A stretch of DNA of 64,000 bases, from the NCBI RefSeq assembly GCF_003576475.1, contig NZ_QWGR01000013.1, forward strand, positions 81,496 through 145,495. The letters run 5' to 3'. The stretch comes from Maribellus luteus. Its GTDB lineage: Bacteria; Bacteroidota; Bacteroidia; Bacteroidales; Prolixibacteraceae. Below are positions 43,905-53,078 of the stretch, piece after piece (position 1 is the stretch's first letter; each line of letters opens with the position of its first letter). The translations under genes were made by a program, and so were the position numbers. Below the pieces are notes generated by a model that was not told the DNA's origin, made no database searches, and saw only the letters and a program-made list of their open reading frames with translations.

Positions 43905-45037
43905 TATCCCAGTGCATTTAATTCAGGATACAGCCATTTAGCCACTCCAATTACAATCACCGACAAAAGAATGGTTCCGATCCCCAGCAGAATAGTCCGG
44001 TACGTATTTTTGGAAACGCCTTTCCATTCTTTGCGATAAAATCCCCATAAATTGGCTGTAAGAATAATGGTTGCCATGTGAAGTGTCCACGAACTGGCCC
44101 CATTACCAATTTTTGTTTCCCCCATTCCATAAAAGAAGAACTGCAAAAACCAGGTAGTTCCGGCCAGCGCACAAAACAGGTAATTACTGATCAGGGGCGC
44201 TTTTTTATCGACAAAATCACCGCCGGTTTTATTTTTAAGAATCAATGCGATCGACCAAATCAGGTTGGTGGTTAAGCCGCCCCAAAGTATCACAAAAAAG
44301 ATGATATTATTTTCAAACAGATAGGTCATCGGTCCACCTGCTTCTCCTGCTGCCAGAAAAGGATAATTTGCTTGAACGGCCAAATCTCTGGCGGCAACAC
44401 CCATTTCCTTCCCGGCATCTATTCCGAAGCTGAAAAAGGCACTTAAAACCCCGGATATAATGGCGATGATTAAACCGGTTGCCAGCTTAAATTCGGTATT
44501 TATTCCCACCTTTTCACCGGCCAGGTCTTTATCTTTCATAATTCCGGCACGACCGCTAAGAATGATTCCCGCCAACAAGATCAAAATACCCAGCAATACA
44601 ATCCGACCACCCGGACTGCTAAACAAATCAGTAAACGAAAGCCCGTTGGGCAACAATTCGGCTACACCCGGGATGTTCCGTAAAATCGGTAAGCCAAGCG
44701 AACCAACTACGGAAGTAATACCCAGCAATACTGAGTTCCCCAGCGACATTCCCAAATAGCGAATCGCAAGCCCATAAGTTAATCCTCCGATTCCCCATAA
44801 AAGTCCCATGATGTAGGTATTACGGATCACACTGCCTTCAGCGGCCTGTAAAATTCCGGTCCAATCCGGAATAGTAAGTGAAACGGCAATGAACGGCATG
44901 ATCAGCCATGAGAAAAGGCCACCGGTGATCCAGTAGATCTCCCAACGCCACTTCTTCACCCAATCGTACGGCATATACCAACTGCCCGAGGACATACCCC
45001 CCAGCGAATGAAAAATGATACCTAAAAGAGCATGCAT
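43904..45037 (-). CDS. rhaT: L-rhamnose/proton symporter RhaT
   Basis: The 377-residue membrane protein has about ten helices. SLGGMSSGSWYMPYDWVKKW near the N-terminus and GLLWGIGGLTYGLAIRYLGM are characteristic of RhaT. It imports L-rhamnose with a proton. It is the first gene of the rha operon, with a divergent AraC-type regulator 131 bp away and a Bacteroidota-type promoter in the spacer. Confidence 0.95.
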   Translation of the reverse strand: MHALLGIIFHSLGGMSSGSWYMPYDWVKKWRWEIYWITGGLFSWLIMPFIAVSLTIPDWTGILQAAEGSVIRNTYIMGLLWGIGGLTYGLAIRYLGMSLGNSVLLGITSVVGSLGLPILRNIPGVAELLPNGLSFTDLFSSPGGRIVLLGILILLAGIILSGRAGIMKDKDLAGEKVGINTEFKLATGLIIAIISGVLSAFFSFGIDAGKEMGVAARDLAVQANYPFLAAGEAGGPMTYLFENNIIFFVILWGGLTTNLIWSIALILKNKTGGDFVDKKAPLISNYLFCALAGTTWFLQFFFYGMGETKIGNGASSWTLHMATIILTANLWGFYRKEWKGVSKNTYRTILLGIGTILLSVIVIGVAKWLYPELNALG

Positions 45038-45094
45038 AATGATTTGATTAATTTGATGTTATTTTTTATTGATTCGTCAGCAATTTAGATTTAA

Positions 45095-45126
45095 CAAAAA
45101 TATATGCGGCACCCCTTTCAATCAAT
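45095..45126 (-). promoter_or_regulatory. Candidate promoter of the rhaT-rhaM-rhaA operon
   Basis: On the minus strand TATTTTTG (45095-45102) matches TAnnTTTG, and ATTG (45123-45126) lies 20 bases upstream as a near -33 box. Confidence 0.55.
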
Positions 45127-45168
45127 ACAGAAAATGAGCTTATATTTATATTTTTTGGCACTAAATAG

Positions 45169-46047
45169 ATGAAACGGCAATTCAAATATCTAACGACCAG
45201 CGACGAGGATCTTTCGTGGGGAATTCATTTAAGTGTGGCAGGTTCTGCCAGCATCCCGCCCAACACCTTGTATCCTCCGGCAGAGCACCCGTCAGAATAC
45301 TCTTTTTTCTGGGAAGAAGGGCGTGTACTGCATGAGTATCAGCTCAATTATATTTCGGAAGGTGCCGGCATATTCGAAAACCGCCACGGACGGTTCCCGG
45401 TAAAGGAAGGCTCATTGCTTGTGATTCTTCCGAACGAATGGCACCGCTACCAACCACTAACCAAAACCGGGTGGACCGAAAATTACGTGGGCTTCAAAGG
45501 ACAGATCGCCGATCACTTTTTGTCAAACCCTGTTTTTAACAGCCGGCAACCGGTTTTACAGCTGGGCATAAAAGAGGAAATAATTGACACACATCTGAAA
45601 ATAATGGACTTTGTGCGGAAAGAGCAACCCGGGTATCAGCAGATTGCCTCCGGCATGATCGTAAAACTACTGGGGTACATTATTTCCTTTGAAAAACAAA
45701 AGGGATTCTCCGGAAAAAGAATTGCCAAGGTTATTGAAGAAGTTCGTTTTGTAATGCGGCAAAACATCGACAAGGAAATCAACCTGGAAGAACTGGCGGA
45801 GCAACACAATGTGGGATACTCTTATTTCCGCAAAATGTTTAAAAAATACACCGGCGTTTCGCCCGGTCAGTATCATTTACAACTGCGGGTAATGCGGGCA
45901 AAAGAACTTCTGGTAGCAAGCAATAAAAGCATCAAGGAGATCAGTCTTGAGCTGGGATTTCAAACGATCCACTATTTCAGTCTTATCTTTAAGAAAAAGG
46001 TAGGAATGAATCCTTCGGAGTTTCGGAAAAGAATTGGTGGGAACTAA
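45169..46047 (+). CDS. AraC family regulator, probable rhamnose regulator
   Basis: The 292-residue protein has an N-terminal cupin-like sensing domain (about 30-150, LHEYQLNYISEGAGIFENRH, LLVILPNEWHRYQP) and a C-terminal AraC double HTH (about 190-290, INLEELAEQHNVGYSYFRKM and IKEISLELGFQTIHYFSLIF). AraC-type proteins usually activate catabolic genes when they bind sugar. It is divergent from the rhaT-rhaM-rhaA operon, so rhamnose is the likely effector; this is inferred from position. Confidence 0.9.
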   Translation: MKRQFKYLTTSDEDLSWGIHLSVAGSASIPPNTLYPPAEHPSEYSFFWEEGRVLHEYQLNYISEGAGIFENRHGRFPVKEGSLLVILPNEWHRYQPLTKTGWTENYVGFKGQIADHFLSNPVFNSRQPVLQLGIKEEIIDTHLKIMDFVRKEQPGYQQIASGMIVKLLGYIISFEKQKGFSGKRIAKVIEEVRFVMRQNIDKEINLEELAEQHNVGYSYFRKMFKKYTGVSPGQYHLQLRVMRAKELLVASNKSIKEISLELGFQTIHYFSLIFKKKVGMNPSEFRKRIGGN

Positions 46048-46352
46048 AAAGCATTGAACTTAAAATTTCAACACCACAAAAATAACAGGAGAATCATTTA
46101 CCTGTATTGGAGTTAAAACTCGGTCTGGTAATTTTCCTATCAATTATAAATCATTATCAACAAAAGAAACAAAGCTGTAAAGATTGACCAACATAAAACT
46201 ACTATTCAAATATTAATCTAAAACCAAACTATCATAACTATCCTAAAATTTAATCGATCACTCATTATTACAGCTTTGTTACACAAATACCAACATACCT
46301 TAACTAAGGTTATTCTAAAAAACTAGAATTCTAAACAAAAAAGTATCACTAA
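46048..46352. other. Intergenic gap between convergent genes
   Basis: A 305-bp AT-rich gap between the AraC regulator and the UPF0047 gene, which converge. I see no gene, RNA or clear terminator hairpin with a T-run in it. Confidence 0.5.
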
Positions 46353-46853
46353 TTATTCACCTATAATCTGTACCTCACAAACTCTTTTTCGTTCACGAAT
46401 TTGATCCCAGTCAATAAAATATATAAATCCAAAATCTCCTAACGAGAGCTCTCCATCAACCAAAACAATGGTTTCTGATCGTCCGAAAAAAACGGAACGT
46501 AAATGAGCATCGGTGTTAAGACTTCCTTTGGGTTCTTCATCCGGGAAAGTAAGGGCAAACTCAATATGTTTCGGCCCGGGATGCATGTATTGCCCTTCAT
46601 AGCGGCAGGTTGGGATCAATCTTTCCATAATGTTATTCAGATCCTGCTGTAAAAATTCGCGCCCAAAAAAATTAAGATCATGTGAACACTCTTGTGTCAT
46701 AACCGAACAAGTTGTATGGTGGGAATAAACTACACATATCCCGTTTTTTACTCCCGATTCCTCTACAATTTTTTTAACGGCATCTGTTACATTATGAAAA
46801 TCAGGTCTGTGATCTTTAGATTGAAGTTCAATTGTACCTCTGTAAACTGTCAT
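46353..46853 (-). CDS. UPF0047/YjbQ family protein
   Basis: The 166-residue protein matches UPF0047 (YjbQ): GICVVYSHHTTCSVMTQECS near residue 40, a central HPGPKHIEFALTFPDEEP segment, the LNTDAHLRSVFFGRSET motif with conserved His, and LVDGELSLGDFGFIYFID. Some members have reported thiamine-phosphate synthase activity, but the physiological role of the family is uncertain. It is about 25 residues longer than the usual 135-140. It is last in a DeoR-SIS-TIM-UPF0047 group with an 11-bp gap to the TIM gene, so it is probably part of the same pathway. Confidence 0.85.
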   Translation of the reverse strand: MTVYRGTIELQSKDHRPDFHNVTDAVKKIVEESGVKNGICVVYSHHTTCSVMTQECSHDLNFFGREFLQQDLNNIMERLIPTCRYEGQYMHPGPKHIEFALTFPDEEPKGSLNTDAHLRSVFFGRSETIVLVDGELSLGDFGFIYFIDWDQIRERKRVCEVQIIGE

Positions 46854-46864
46854 TTTAAAGCCTC

Positions 46865-47581
46865 CTATAAGTATTTATTTGTTGTTTGTATTTCGTCCCA
46901 AGCAGTTCGAACAGCTTTTATCATCTCTTCCAACATTTCCTCGGGGTTGTTTGCTTTCATTATTCCACTAGTGGTGCCGGTTGCTTCAGCCCCTGCCTTT
47001 ATTACATTGTAAACATCTCTTCCGTTAGAAATACCAGCGCCCTGCAGTACTTGTATTTCCGGATTTATTTGCTTTATCGCAGAAATCGTTTCCCTAATAT
47101 ACTCGTTGTCACTCGGTTGCCCGGTACCAATAAGTTCTGTTGGTTCTGCAACAATTATATTGGGAGAGAAATATGCAATTGCTTTAGCTTCTTCAATGGT
47201 ATCCGCACATACGATCGAGATCAATCCAACTTCATCAGCACGCTTGATTGCTTTATACAAATCACTAATAGACATGGGTCTCTCTGCATGGTTTAGCATA
47301 ACACCATGACCACCGGCTGCCTTTATTGCCTCGGGCAATACAGAACCAAGTCCGCGGCCAGTGCCAATCGGATCCATGTGTTGTGCAAATACAAGAACAT
47401 TTTCCGTATTCTCAACCAGTAGCTTTATATCAGTATATTGCGGGGTTAGAATAATCCGGACATCGTATTTTCGTGCTGCTTCATCTGCCGCTTTTGCCAA
47501 TTTCAGCATTCTTTCACCATACATAAATGCCTTGGGACCAATCTCAAAAAAAGGTGGTTTTATCACAATTCCTTTATACAT
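46865..47581 (-). CDS. Triosephosphate isomerase-like protein, archaeal-type short form
   Basis: The 238-residue protein is a TIM-barrel isomerase with the catalytic residues in place: Lys 8 (IVIKPPF), His 98 (MLNHAERP) and Glu 146 (VAEPTELIGTG). The PTELIGTG segment and short length resemble archaeal TIM rather than the roughly 250-residue glycolytic bacterial enzyme. In some bacteria TIM paralogues in sugar operons isomerise tetrose or other sugar phosphates. Its place next to a SIS isomerase, a kinase and a DeoR regulator suggests such a specialised role; the substrate is unknown. Confidence 0.8.
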   Translation of the reverse strand: MYKGIVIKPPFFEIGPKAFMYGERMLKLAKAADEAARKYDVRIILTPQYTDIKLLVENTENVLVFAQHMDPIGTGRGLGSVLPEAIKAAGGHGVMLNHAERPMSISDLYKAIKRADEVGLISIVCADTIEEAKAIAYFSPNIIVAEPTELIGTGQPSDNEYIRETISAIKQINPEIQVLQGAGISNGRDVYNVIKAGAEATGTTSGIMKANNPEEMLEEMIKAVRTAWDEIQTTNKYL

Positions 47582-47624
47582 AATTTAATCTGCTTTTCTG
47601 GGTCAAATAAACAATCATTAAACC

Positions 47625-48221
47625 TTACTGTGTGTTAAGCATTTTTCCAACTGCCCCTCCGGGATGGATCAAGGCAAATTGCTCAAGCTGGTAATCGGTT
47701 TCTTCCATAACAGCCCCCAGCATAGCATCGAACATTGCAACAGTTGCAATAAAACTGGAGGTTGCCATAATGTTATACTTATCACTTTCTCTTTTTATTT
47801 TTAGTTGAATGACGACCTGAGACTTTTCGGCCAAAGGAGAATGAAGGTTTTCGGTAACTCCGATCAGCACAGCTCCTTTTTTATTGCACACATCAATAAC
47901 CGGAAGTAACTCAGCAGTTTTTCCTCCACGTGACACAATCACGACTGCGTCATTCTTTTTAATACATCCAAGTCCGCCGTGCAGCGCTTCAGCTGGACTA
48001 AGAAACTGCGCATTTCGTTCAATGCAACATAATGAATGGGCAAACTTTTTTGCAGCAATACCTGACGAACCACTGGCACAGGTTATTATCTTCGGACATG
48101 TACTCAAAATATCAACTGCCTTACCAAAACTAACTTCATCTAAGTATTCAAGAATACCGGAGATAGCTTTACTCTCAATTTCAAGAGATTCTCTTGCCAG
48201 AATCAGCGATTTCCTTTTCAT
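47625..48221 (-). CDS. SIS domain sugar-phosphate isomerase
   Basis: The 198-residue protein is a single SIS domain of the KpsF/GutQ (arabinose-5-phosphate isomerase) type, without the CBS domains those usually carry. ITCASGSSGIAAKKFAHSLC, the Ser/Thr-rich phosphate-binding loop VIVSRGGKTAELLPVID and the ending ALIHPGGAVGKML are all visible. It likely isomerises a sugar phosphate in the cytoplasm. The flanking DeoR regulator and TIM-like gene suggest a catabolic rather than lipopolysaccharide role. Confidence 0.85.
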   Translation of the reverse strand: MKRKSLILARESLEIESKAISGILEYLDEVSFGKAVDILSTCPKIITCASGSSGIAAKKFAHSLCCIERNAQFLSPAEALHGGLGCIKKNDAVVIVSRGGKTAELLPVIDVCNKKGAVLIGVTENLHSPLAEKSQVVIQLKIKRESDKYNIMATSSFIATVAMFDAMLGAVMEETDYQLEQFALIHPGGAVGKMLNTQ

Positions 48222-48242
48222 CAGACAACAACTAAAAGTTTA

Positions 48243-49028
48243 TCATTCATGAATCAATGAAACATTATTCTTCTGATACTTAGATATATACTTAAGGTCT
48301 AAATCATTATCAGTAATTACACAGTTTAAAATTGAATAAGGGGCAAATGTTACAAATGAATTCTTTTCTATTTTTGTTGAATCACAAAGTAAAAACACCT
48401 CATCTGCATTCTCAGCCATTTTTAATGTAATTGAAGCCTCTTTTTCATCATAAGAAGTTAGTCCTTTTGCCAGAGAGATACCATCAGCCCCTATAAAAGC
48501 CTTGTTGGCATGATATTGCCCGATGGTTCGTTCGGCCGAATGACCATAAACAGCTTTACGTTCATTAACTACTTCTCCGCCAATTATAATTAACTTAATA
48601 TTGCTGAAATTAATAAGCTCAGAGATTATTGGTAATGAGTTGGTTATTACTGTCAACGACTCTTTTTTAGATATAAATTTTGAAAGAAAGGACAAAGTAG
48701 AACCACAATCAATAAAAATGATATCATTATCCTCGATGAACCTGGAAGCAATCTTACAGATATACTCCTTGTTCTCTTTGTTTTGATTCATTTTACTATT
48801 AAAAGTAAATAAATTTTCTGCTGCGGTATTTCGAATAGCACCACCATGTGTCCTGATCAACAACCCTTTTTCCTCCAATTCTGCCAAATCACGACGAATT
48901 GTGATTTCCGAAGCATTACAGTCATTAACAATCTCCTGCACAGTAACAGACTCATTGTCTTTTAAAAAATTTAAAATGATTTTTTTACGCGCTTCCGGAG
49001 TAGTAGTTTTTATTTTCTTACTGTTCAT
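48243..49028 (-). CDS. DeoR/GlpR family transcriptional regulator
   Basis: The 261-residue protein has an N-terminal DeoR HTH (about 10-65, VTVQEIVNDCNASEITIRRD, GLLIRTHGGA) and a C-terminal sugar-phosphate sensor domain (about 80-255, IIFIDCGSTLSFLSKFI, KAFIGADGISLAKGLTSYDE). DeoR regulators normally repress sugar genes until a phosphorylated intermediate appears. It leads the DeoR-SIS-TIM-UPF0047 group, and the FGGY kinase operon ends 328 bp upstream, so it may control both. Confidence 0.92.
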   Translation of the reverse strand: MNSKKIKTTTPEARKKIILNFLKDNESVTVQEIVNDCNASEITIRRDLAELEEKGLLIRTHGGAIRNTAAENLFTFNSKMNQNKENKEYICKIASRFIEDNDIIFIDCGSTLSFLSKFISKKESLTVITNSLPIISELINFSNIKLIIIGGEVVNERKAVYGHSAERTIGQYHANKAFIGADGISLAKGLTSYDEKEASITLKMAENADEVFLLCDSTKIEKNSFVTFAPYSILNCVITDNDLDLKYISKYQKNNVSLIHE

Positions 49029-49356
49029 TTTATTATACTTAACTCTACATTATCAATTTTACACATGATTAAAACAATCACTTACGAACAAATTTAATCA
49101 TTAATTTTTAATTTTCAGTAATATTCCTTTTACAATAAACTTCCTACACTAAAAAAAACAACAATTTAACATTGTTAATATGAATTACTTATTATCTCCT
49201 TCTCAACAGACTCAATGTGACCATTTTCAACAACTAACAAACACCCCTTTAAAAATGGTCAGTTCTTACGACTTGGGAAGACCACTTAACAACCTTTCAT
49301 ACAGAATATTACCATCTAACACCACATAAAAAACACTAAAAAACGAACAAACAGAC
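49029..49356. promoter_or_regulatory. Regulatory spacer before the DeoR gene
   Basis: A 328-bp AT-rich gap. On the minus strand TAAATTTG at 49089-49096 is an exact -7 box about 60 bases before the DeoR ATG. Further upstream are a perfect 13-bp palindrome, TTAACATTGTTAA (49166-49178), and a 10-bp inverted repeat, TGACCATTTT with AAAATGGTCA (49218-49227 and 49252-49261). Either could be a DeoR operator; neither has a T-run, so they are not obvious terminators. Confidence 0.5.
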
Positions 49357-50721
49357 CTAATCGTTTTCGTTATACCTAACCCAGGCAGACACAACTTTAC
49401 TCCAGTCAACACTTTTATTCAATCCAGAGGCTCCAACTAAAGCAGCTCCCAAGCATGCGGTTTCACTACATTCAGGCGTATAAAAACCGGCATTAAGCCT
49501 ATCTCTTTTGATGGCAATCCAAAGGCGACTTTGTGCCCCACCACCAGTGGAAATCACCCTCCCTGAAAAGTTCTCGTCCAAAATCCGGATTAACTTATTC
49601 AAACTTTCCGATGTAGATTCAAGGATGGCCCTCACAAAATGAGCATGTCCATGAAATGACCGGACACTCTCAAAGCCAGTTAACCCTGGGTATTTATTTG
49701 CACATGCCTTGGCAATCAATCCCTCGCTCCCACTCTTAATACTCTTTGCCATATCTAACAGCTCAGGAATTGTGAACTCAGAGGCAAAGTTTTTTTGGTA
49801 CCACTCCAAGGCAAGTGCACCGTTATCATCAAAAGCCATCCGGAAATAATGACCGGCTTTTACCCCCGGAGCAGAGCAGCAGTCAACATCAGCAGAGTAT
49901 TTATCGGAATAGCCAACACAGGCCAACACCGTTCCTGTGGACTCACAAATATTATTGTTTTGAATTATTCCACTGCCGATTGCGGCACAATGATGATCCA
50001 AACCACCGAGATAAAAAGGAATACCCTTTACAAGCCCGGTGAGTTCTGCCCCTGCTCCCGTTAATGCACCAACAAAACTTCCTGTTCTTTGAAGTACCGG
50101 CAATAAATCCTCGTTCAAAGAGAGCATATCCAATGACTTACTCCACCAGCGGCATTCGGTAACATCAAGCAAACCTGTCATTGAAGCGGTACTCAAATCC
50201 GACACCTTTTTTCCGGTTATGCTGAAAGTCAGAAAATCAGATATAGTAAGTACACTTTCCACCTGTTTCCACAATTCCGGATGCTCCTGCTGAAACCACC
50301 TTATTTTGGCAATTGCAAACTCAGAACTAAGCTCTATGCCCAGCCCTGTTTTTTCTCTAAAATCTTCTCCTTTAAGAAATTCTAAACCTGATGGAAAAAT
50401 ACTTTGCGCTCTTCTATCAGGCCACAAAATCAACGGAGTTAAGGGCTTCCCCTCTTCATCCAACAAAATAAAGCTATTAGCCTGCGATGAATAAGACAGA
50501 GCACTTATTGCCTTCGGAATAATTCTCGCTTCTTTTACTGCATCTCCAATGCAAATTCGTAAAGTCTCCCAAAAAACAGCAACAGGTAACTCGCAAATGG
50601 AGCCATCTCCTGTTTCTTTTCTGACAAACCGGCGCCCCAATCCTTTAAGCCGGCCAGCCTCATCAAAAATGCCAGCCTTAAAGTAGCTGGTACCCATATC
50701 TATTCCGAGGAAAAAACTCAT
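49357..50721 (-). CDS. FGGY family carbohydrate kinase
   Basis: The 454-residue protein has the FGGY fold: the N-terminal phosphate-binding loop LGIDMGTSYFKAGIFDEAGR, the hinge region SYSSQANSFILLDEEGKPLT with LILWPDRRAQ, and the C-terminal ATPase motif VISTGGGAQSRLWIAIKRDR. It would phosphorylate the imported or processed sugar. FGGY enzymes act on xylulose, gluconate, glycerol, erythritol and similar substrates; none is a classical N-acetylglucosamine kinase, so its pairing with NagA/NagB-like genes is odd. It starts the base after the ceramidase-like stop, indicating tight coupling. Confidence 0.9.
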   Translation of the reverse strand: MSFFLGIDMGTSYFKAGIFDEAGRLKGLGRRFVRKETGDGSICELPVAVFWETLRICIGDAVKEARIIPKAISALSYSSQANSFILLDEEGKPLTPLILWPDRRAQSIFPSGLEFLKGEDFREKTGLGIELSSEFAIAKIRWFQQEHPELWKQVESVLTISDFLTFSITGKKVSDLSTASMTGLLDVTECRWWSKSLDMLSLNEDLLPVLQRTGSFVGALTGAGAELTGLVKGIPFYLGGLDHHCAAIGSGIIQNNNICESTGTVLACVGYSDKYSADVDCCSAPGVKAGHYFRMAFDDNGALALEWYQKNFASEFTIPELLDMAKSIKSGSEGLIAKACANKYPGLTGFESVRSFHGHAHFVRAILESTSESLNKLIRILDENFSGRVISTGGGAQSRLWIAIKRDRLNAGFYTPECSETACLGAALVGASGLNKSVDWSKVVSAWVRYNEND

Positions 50722-52077
50722 TTACGCTTTTGTGTTAATTAATCTTACTGTTTCATCCACCAAAATCTTTCCCGAAGCATAGTGGAAAATTGAATTCGAT
50801 GCTTCATAAAACCCGTTGTTTTCTGCTTCCTCTGTGGCAATATACCCTTGTAATTCCCCATTAGCCAGTGTAATCAGGAACGTATTTTTCACTATCTTTT
50901 TTAATGTCTTGGCATATTCGATAAATATCTCTCCGGGCCATGCCACGAAGCACCAGTCGCCGATTTTAAATATTTGAATTTCGGCCGGCAAACATGATGT
51001 ATAAACCTGCTCAAGTGCTCCTTTTTCTGCCAATTTTGAGAGATAGAATAATTCTTCAGCTCCAAACCAGTCGACCTCAGCCGTCCTTATTTCCTGGGTG
51101 TTGCCTGATGTTTTTCTCAAGCGTTCAAATCGCTCAAGAAATTCATCCCTATGTTTTTCTGCTTTTTTAACATCAGGAAATTGCCTTTTGGGCAGATCAA
51201 CAAAAGTTTGGGAACAAGCCACCGAAACATCAGACAAATAATCAAGTCCGGTGTTTATTTTTCGTCCGATAGCATCTGCAACTATTTTTCCAATACGATG
51301 AGCCTCGGCAAAAGTATTTTCTCGGGTCACGTGTCGCGGGCTTTGATTTCCTGCAGCACCTGTAAAATATACAATCGGGCACTCGCAACCGAAATATTCT
51401 TTTTGCAAAACATCCCTGACATAAGCCGGAAAGTCACTACTAACCAAAGTTGAGTCTTCGTGCAATATGGTCGGGTGCATATGACAAACCAACATGCAAC
51501 CAATCATTTTGTCATTCAAATTTTTCAGTACAACAACCGGGACATCCATATCTGCCGGACCTGCGGGATCATGGCGATTGGTTCCTACCCCGGTTCCATC
51601 AGCTACCAGAAACCCTGCCTTTGCCGGACAAGCATTCTGATAAGCAAGACAAGCCGCTTCGATTGATTTATCTTCCATGTAGCGAACGTATTCGTCGTCG
51701 ACTTTAGGCACTACCGGATCATTCGAACTACTTATATAGTCAAGGGTAACCGGTCCCGAGTGGGTATGCGTGGCAGCAATCATAACAGATGAAGCAGGAA
51801 TCCCCGTTCGCTCACTAATTTTTGTCCGAACCCGTTCGGCCGATGCTTTACTGATAAAAATAACATCATTGGAGATAAACAGGGAGTGATTCTCCCCATC
51901 AAAAAGATACAAGGCCGAGCTCAACAAGCAGTCGTTAACTCCCGTGCTGATTCTTTCAACAAACGGGTACCCAAAAAGGAAACACGGTTTTAGCGGAGTT
52001 ATATTGGTTGTAGCCGCCCCGGCAAGCAAACCAGTTGCTTCATTTTCAACATTTTTCATCTCAATTCTTCTTTTCAA
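50722..52077 (-). CDS. Neutral/alkaline ceramidase N-terminal-domain protein, cytoplasmic
   Basis: The 451-residue protein matches the catalytic domain of neutral ceramidases: ATHTHSGPV (zinc His region) near residue 112, a central CHMHPTILHEDS, IVYFTGAAGNQSPRH, then VAWPGEIFIEYAKTLKK and LANGELQGYIATEEAENNGF. These enzymes cut amide bonds. Unlike secreted ceramidases, it has no signal peptide and lacks the extra C-terminal domain. In a cluster with a NagA-like deacetylase and a kinase it might remove an N-acyl group from a sugar rather than act on sphingolipid. A second in-frame ATG six codons in (MKNVEN) is possible. Confidence 0.8.
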   Translation of the reverse strand: MKRRIEMKNVENEATGLLAGAATTNITPLKPCFLFGYPFVERISTGVNDCLLSSALYLFDGENHSLFISNDVIFISKASAERVRTKISERTGIPASSVMIAATHTHSGPVTLDYISSSNDPVVPKVDDEYVRYMEDKSIEAACLAYQNACPAKAGFLVADGTGVGTNRHDPAGPADMDVPVVVLKNLNDKMIGCMLVCHMHPTILHEDSTLVSSDFPAYVRDVLQKEYFGCECPIVYFTGAAGNQSPRHVTRENTFAEAHRIGKIVADAIGRKINTGLDYLSDVSVACSQTFVDLPKRQFPDVKKAEKHRDEFLERFERLRKTSGNTQEIRTAEVDWFGAEELFYLSKLAEKGALEQVYTSCLPAEIQIFKIGDWCFVAWPGEIFIEYAKTLKKIVKNTFLITLANGELQGYIATEEAENNGFYEASNSIFHYASGKILVDETVRLINTKA

Positions 52078-52104
52078 AAATTCACTAATCCTCCCCCAAA
52101 AGCA

Positions 52105-53049
52105 CTAATATCCTTTATTCCAATCTGTTTCAATATTTTGGGCAATGGTTTCAGAAACAAATACATCGGTTCTTAATGTTTGAAGAATTGATTCCGGCAC
52201 CAACGGTGTTACCGGCCCATGCAGTACAAGCCGCGAAACAGAACGCTGCCATGCCGTGCTGGTTCCGTGAACACTGATCGTATGCATATCAAACCGATGC
52301 TTCGAGTTAATAACATCGCGCGGACCAATAGTTGCAGCCTTGGGAGGCACTGCGGCAAGGTTTCCACTTTTCCCAAAACTGCCATGAAGGGAATTCTGAG
52401 CAAGAGTAAACGGACTCAAGCTACAAACCCTGGCCCCCATTTGCTTCCATTCTTCCAGCGGAGCCTGGAATTCCGGGGCATCCGGTTCGATGAATGCCAG
52501 GTGACCTGTCCAGCCTGGACCACTGTAACAAACATCTGCCCCACCCGCATCTTCAATCATTTGGCTGTAGTGGTTTATATTTTTATTGGTAAAACCAACA
52601 ATTTGGTTTTTGGGTGGTCTCAGCTTTTCTTCGATTTCATAATAAAAATATTTCATCATGGCATGTGTAAAGCCAAACTCCCAGTTCTCCGGCGCAATAT
52701 TCCCGTTTTCGTCGGCATATTCATCCATAGCAAAAGCGTAAACATTTTTGCAATCAATATTACAGGCATTGATTAGGCGAGCCAAATGACGATAAGAAGG
52801 TGCAGGGTTCGGCAAAATCATAACTAACTTTTCACTGGTTTCTGCCGAATGCCTGATTCTTTTAAACATATCTGTAACCCATATAAATTCCGCATCGCTA
52901 TCAGGAACGACACGTATTTTAAACGCTGGATTATCATGTTTTTCAATATCTTCTCTTCTTATTTTTAGTGCCCGTTCAATTTCCTTTTTGTCTCTGAAAG
53001 GAACCCATGGTGAAGGGCTGAATTCAAATACATTATTTTCGTTCTTCAT
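52105..53049 (-). CDS. Glucosamine-6-phosphate deaminase-like (NagB family) protein with altered active site
   Basis: The 314-residue protein has the NagB/RpiA fold. FAMDEYADENG aligns with the E. coli FMMDEY motif (Asp 109 here), GHLAFIEPDAPEF with GHIAFNEP (His 183, Glu 188) and TPLVPESILQTLRTDVFV with the C-terminal substrate loop. The catalytic Asp two residues before that His (DGH in NagB) is Thr 181 here (WTGHLAF). It is longer than NagB (about 266 residues) by an N-terminal extension. It might isomerise or deaminate a different amino sugar phosphate, or hydrolyse a lactone. It sits between the NagA-like and ceramidase-like genes. Confidence 0.75.
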   Translation of the reverse strand: MKNENNVFEFSPSPWVPFRDKKEIERALKIRREDIEKHDNPAFKIRVVPDSDAEFIWVTDMFKRIRHSAETSEKLVMILPNPAPSYRHLARLINACNIDCKNVYAFAMDEYADENGNIAPENWEFGFTHAMMKYFYYEIEEKLRPPKNQIVGFTNKNINHYSQMIEDAGGADVCYSGPGWTGHLAFIEPDAPEFQAPLEEWKQMGARVCSLSPFTLAQNSLHGSFGKSGNLAAVPPKAATIGPRDVINSKHRFDMHTISVHGTSTAWQRSVSRLVLHGPVTPLVPESILQTLRTDVFVSETIAQNIETDWNKGY

Positions 53050-53078
53050 CTTTTTACATTTAATAAAGATTCGACCAG

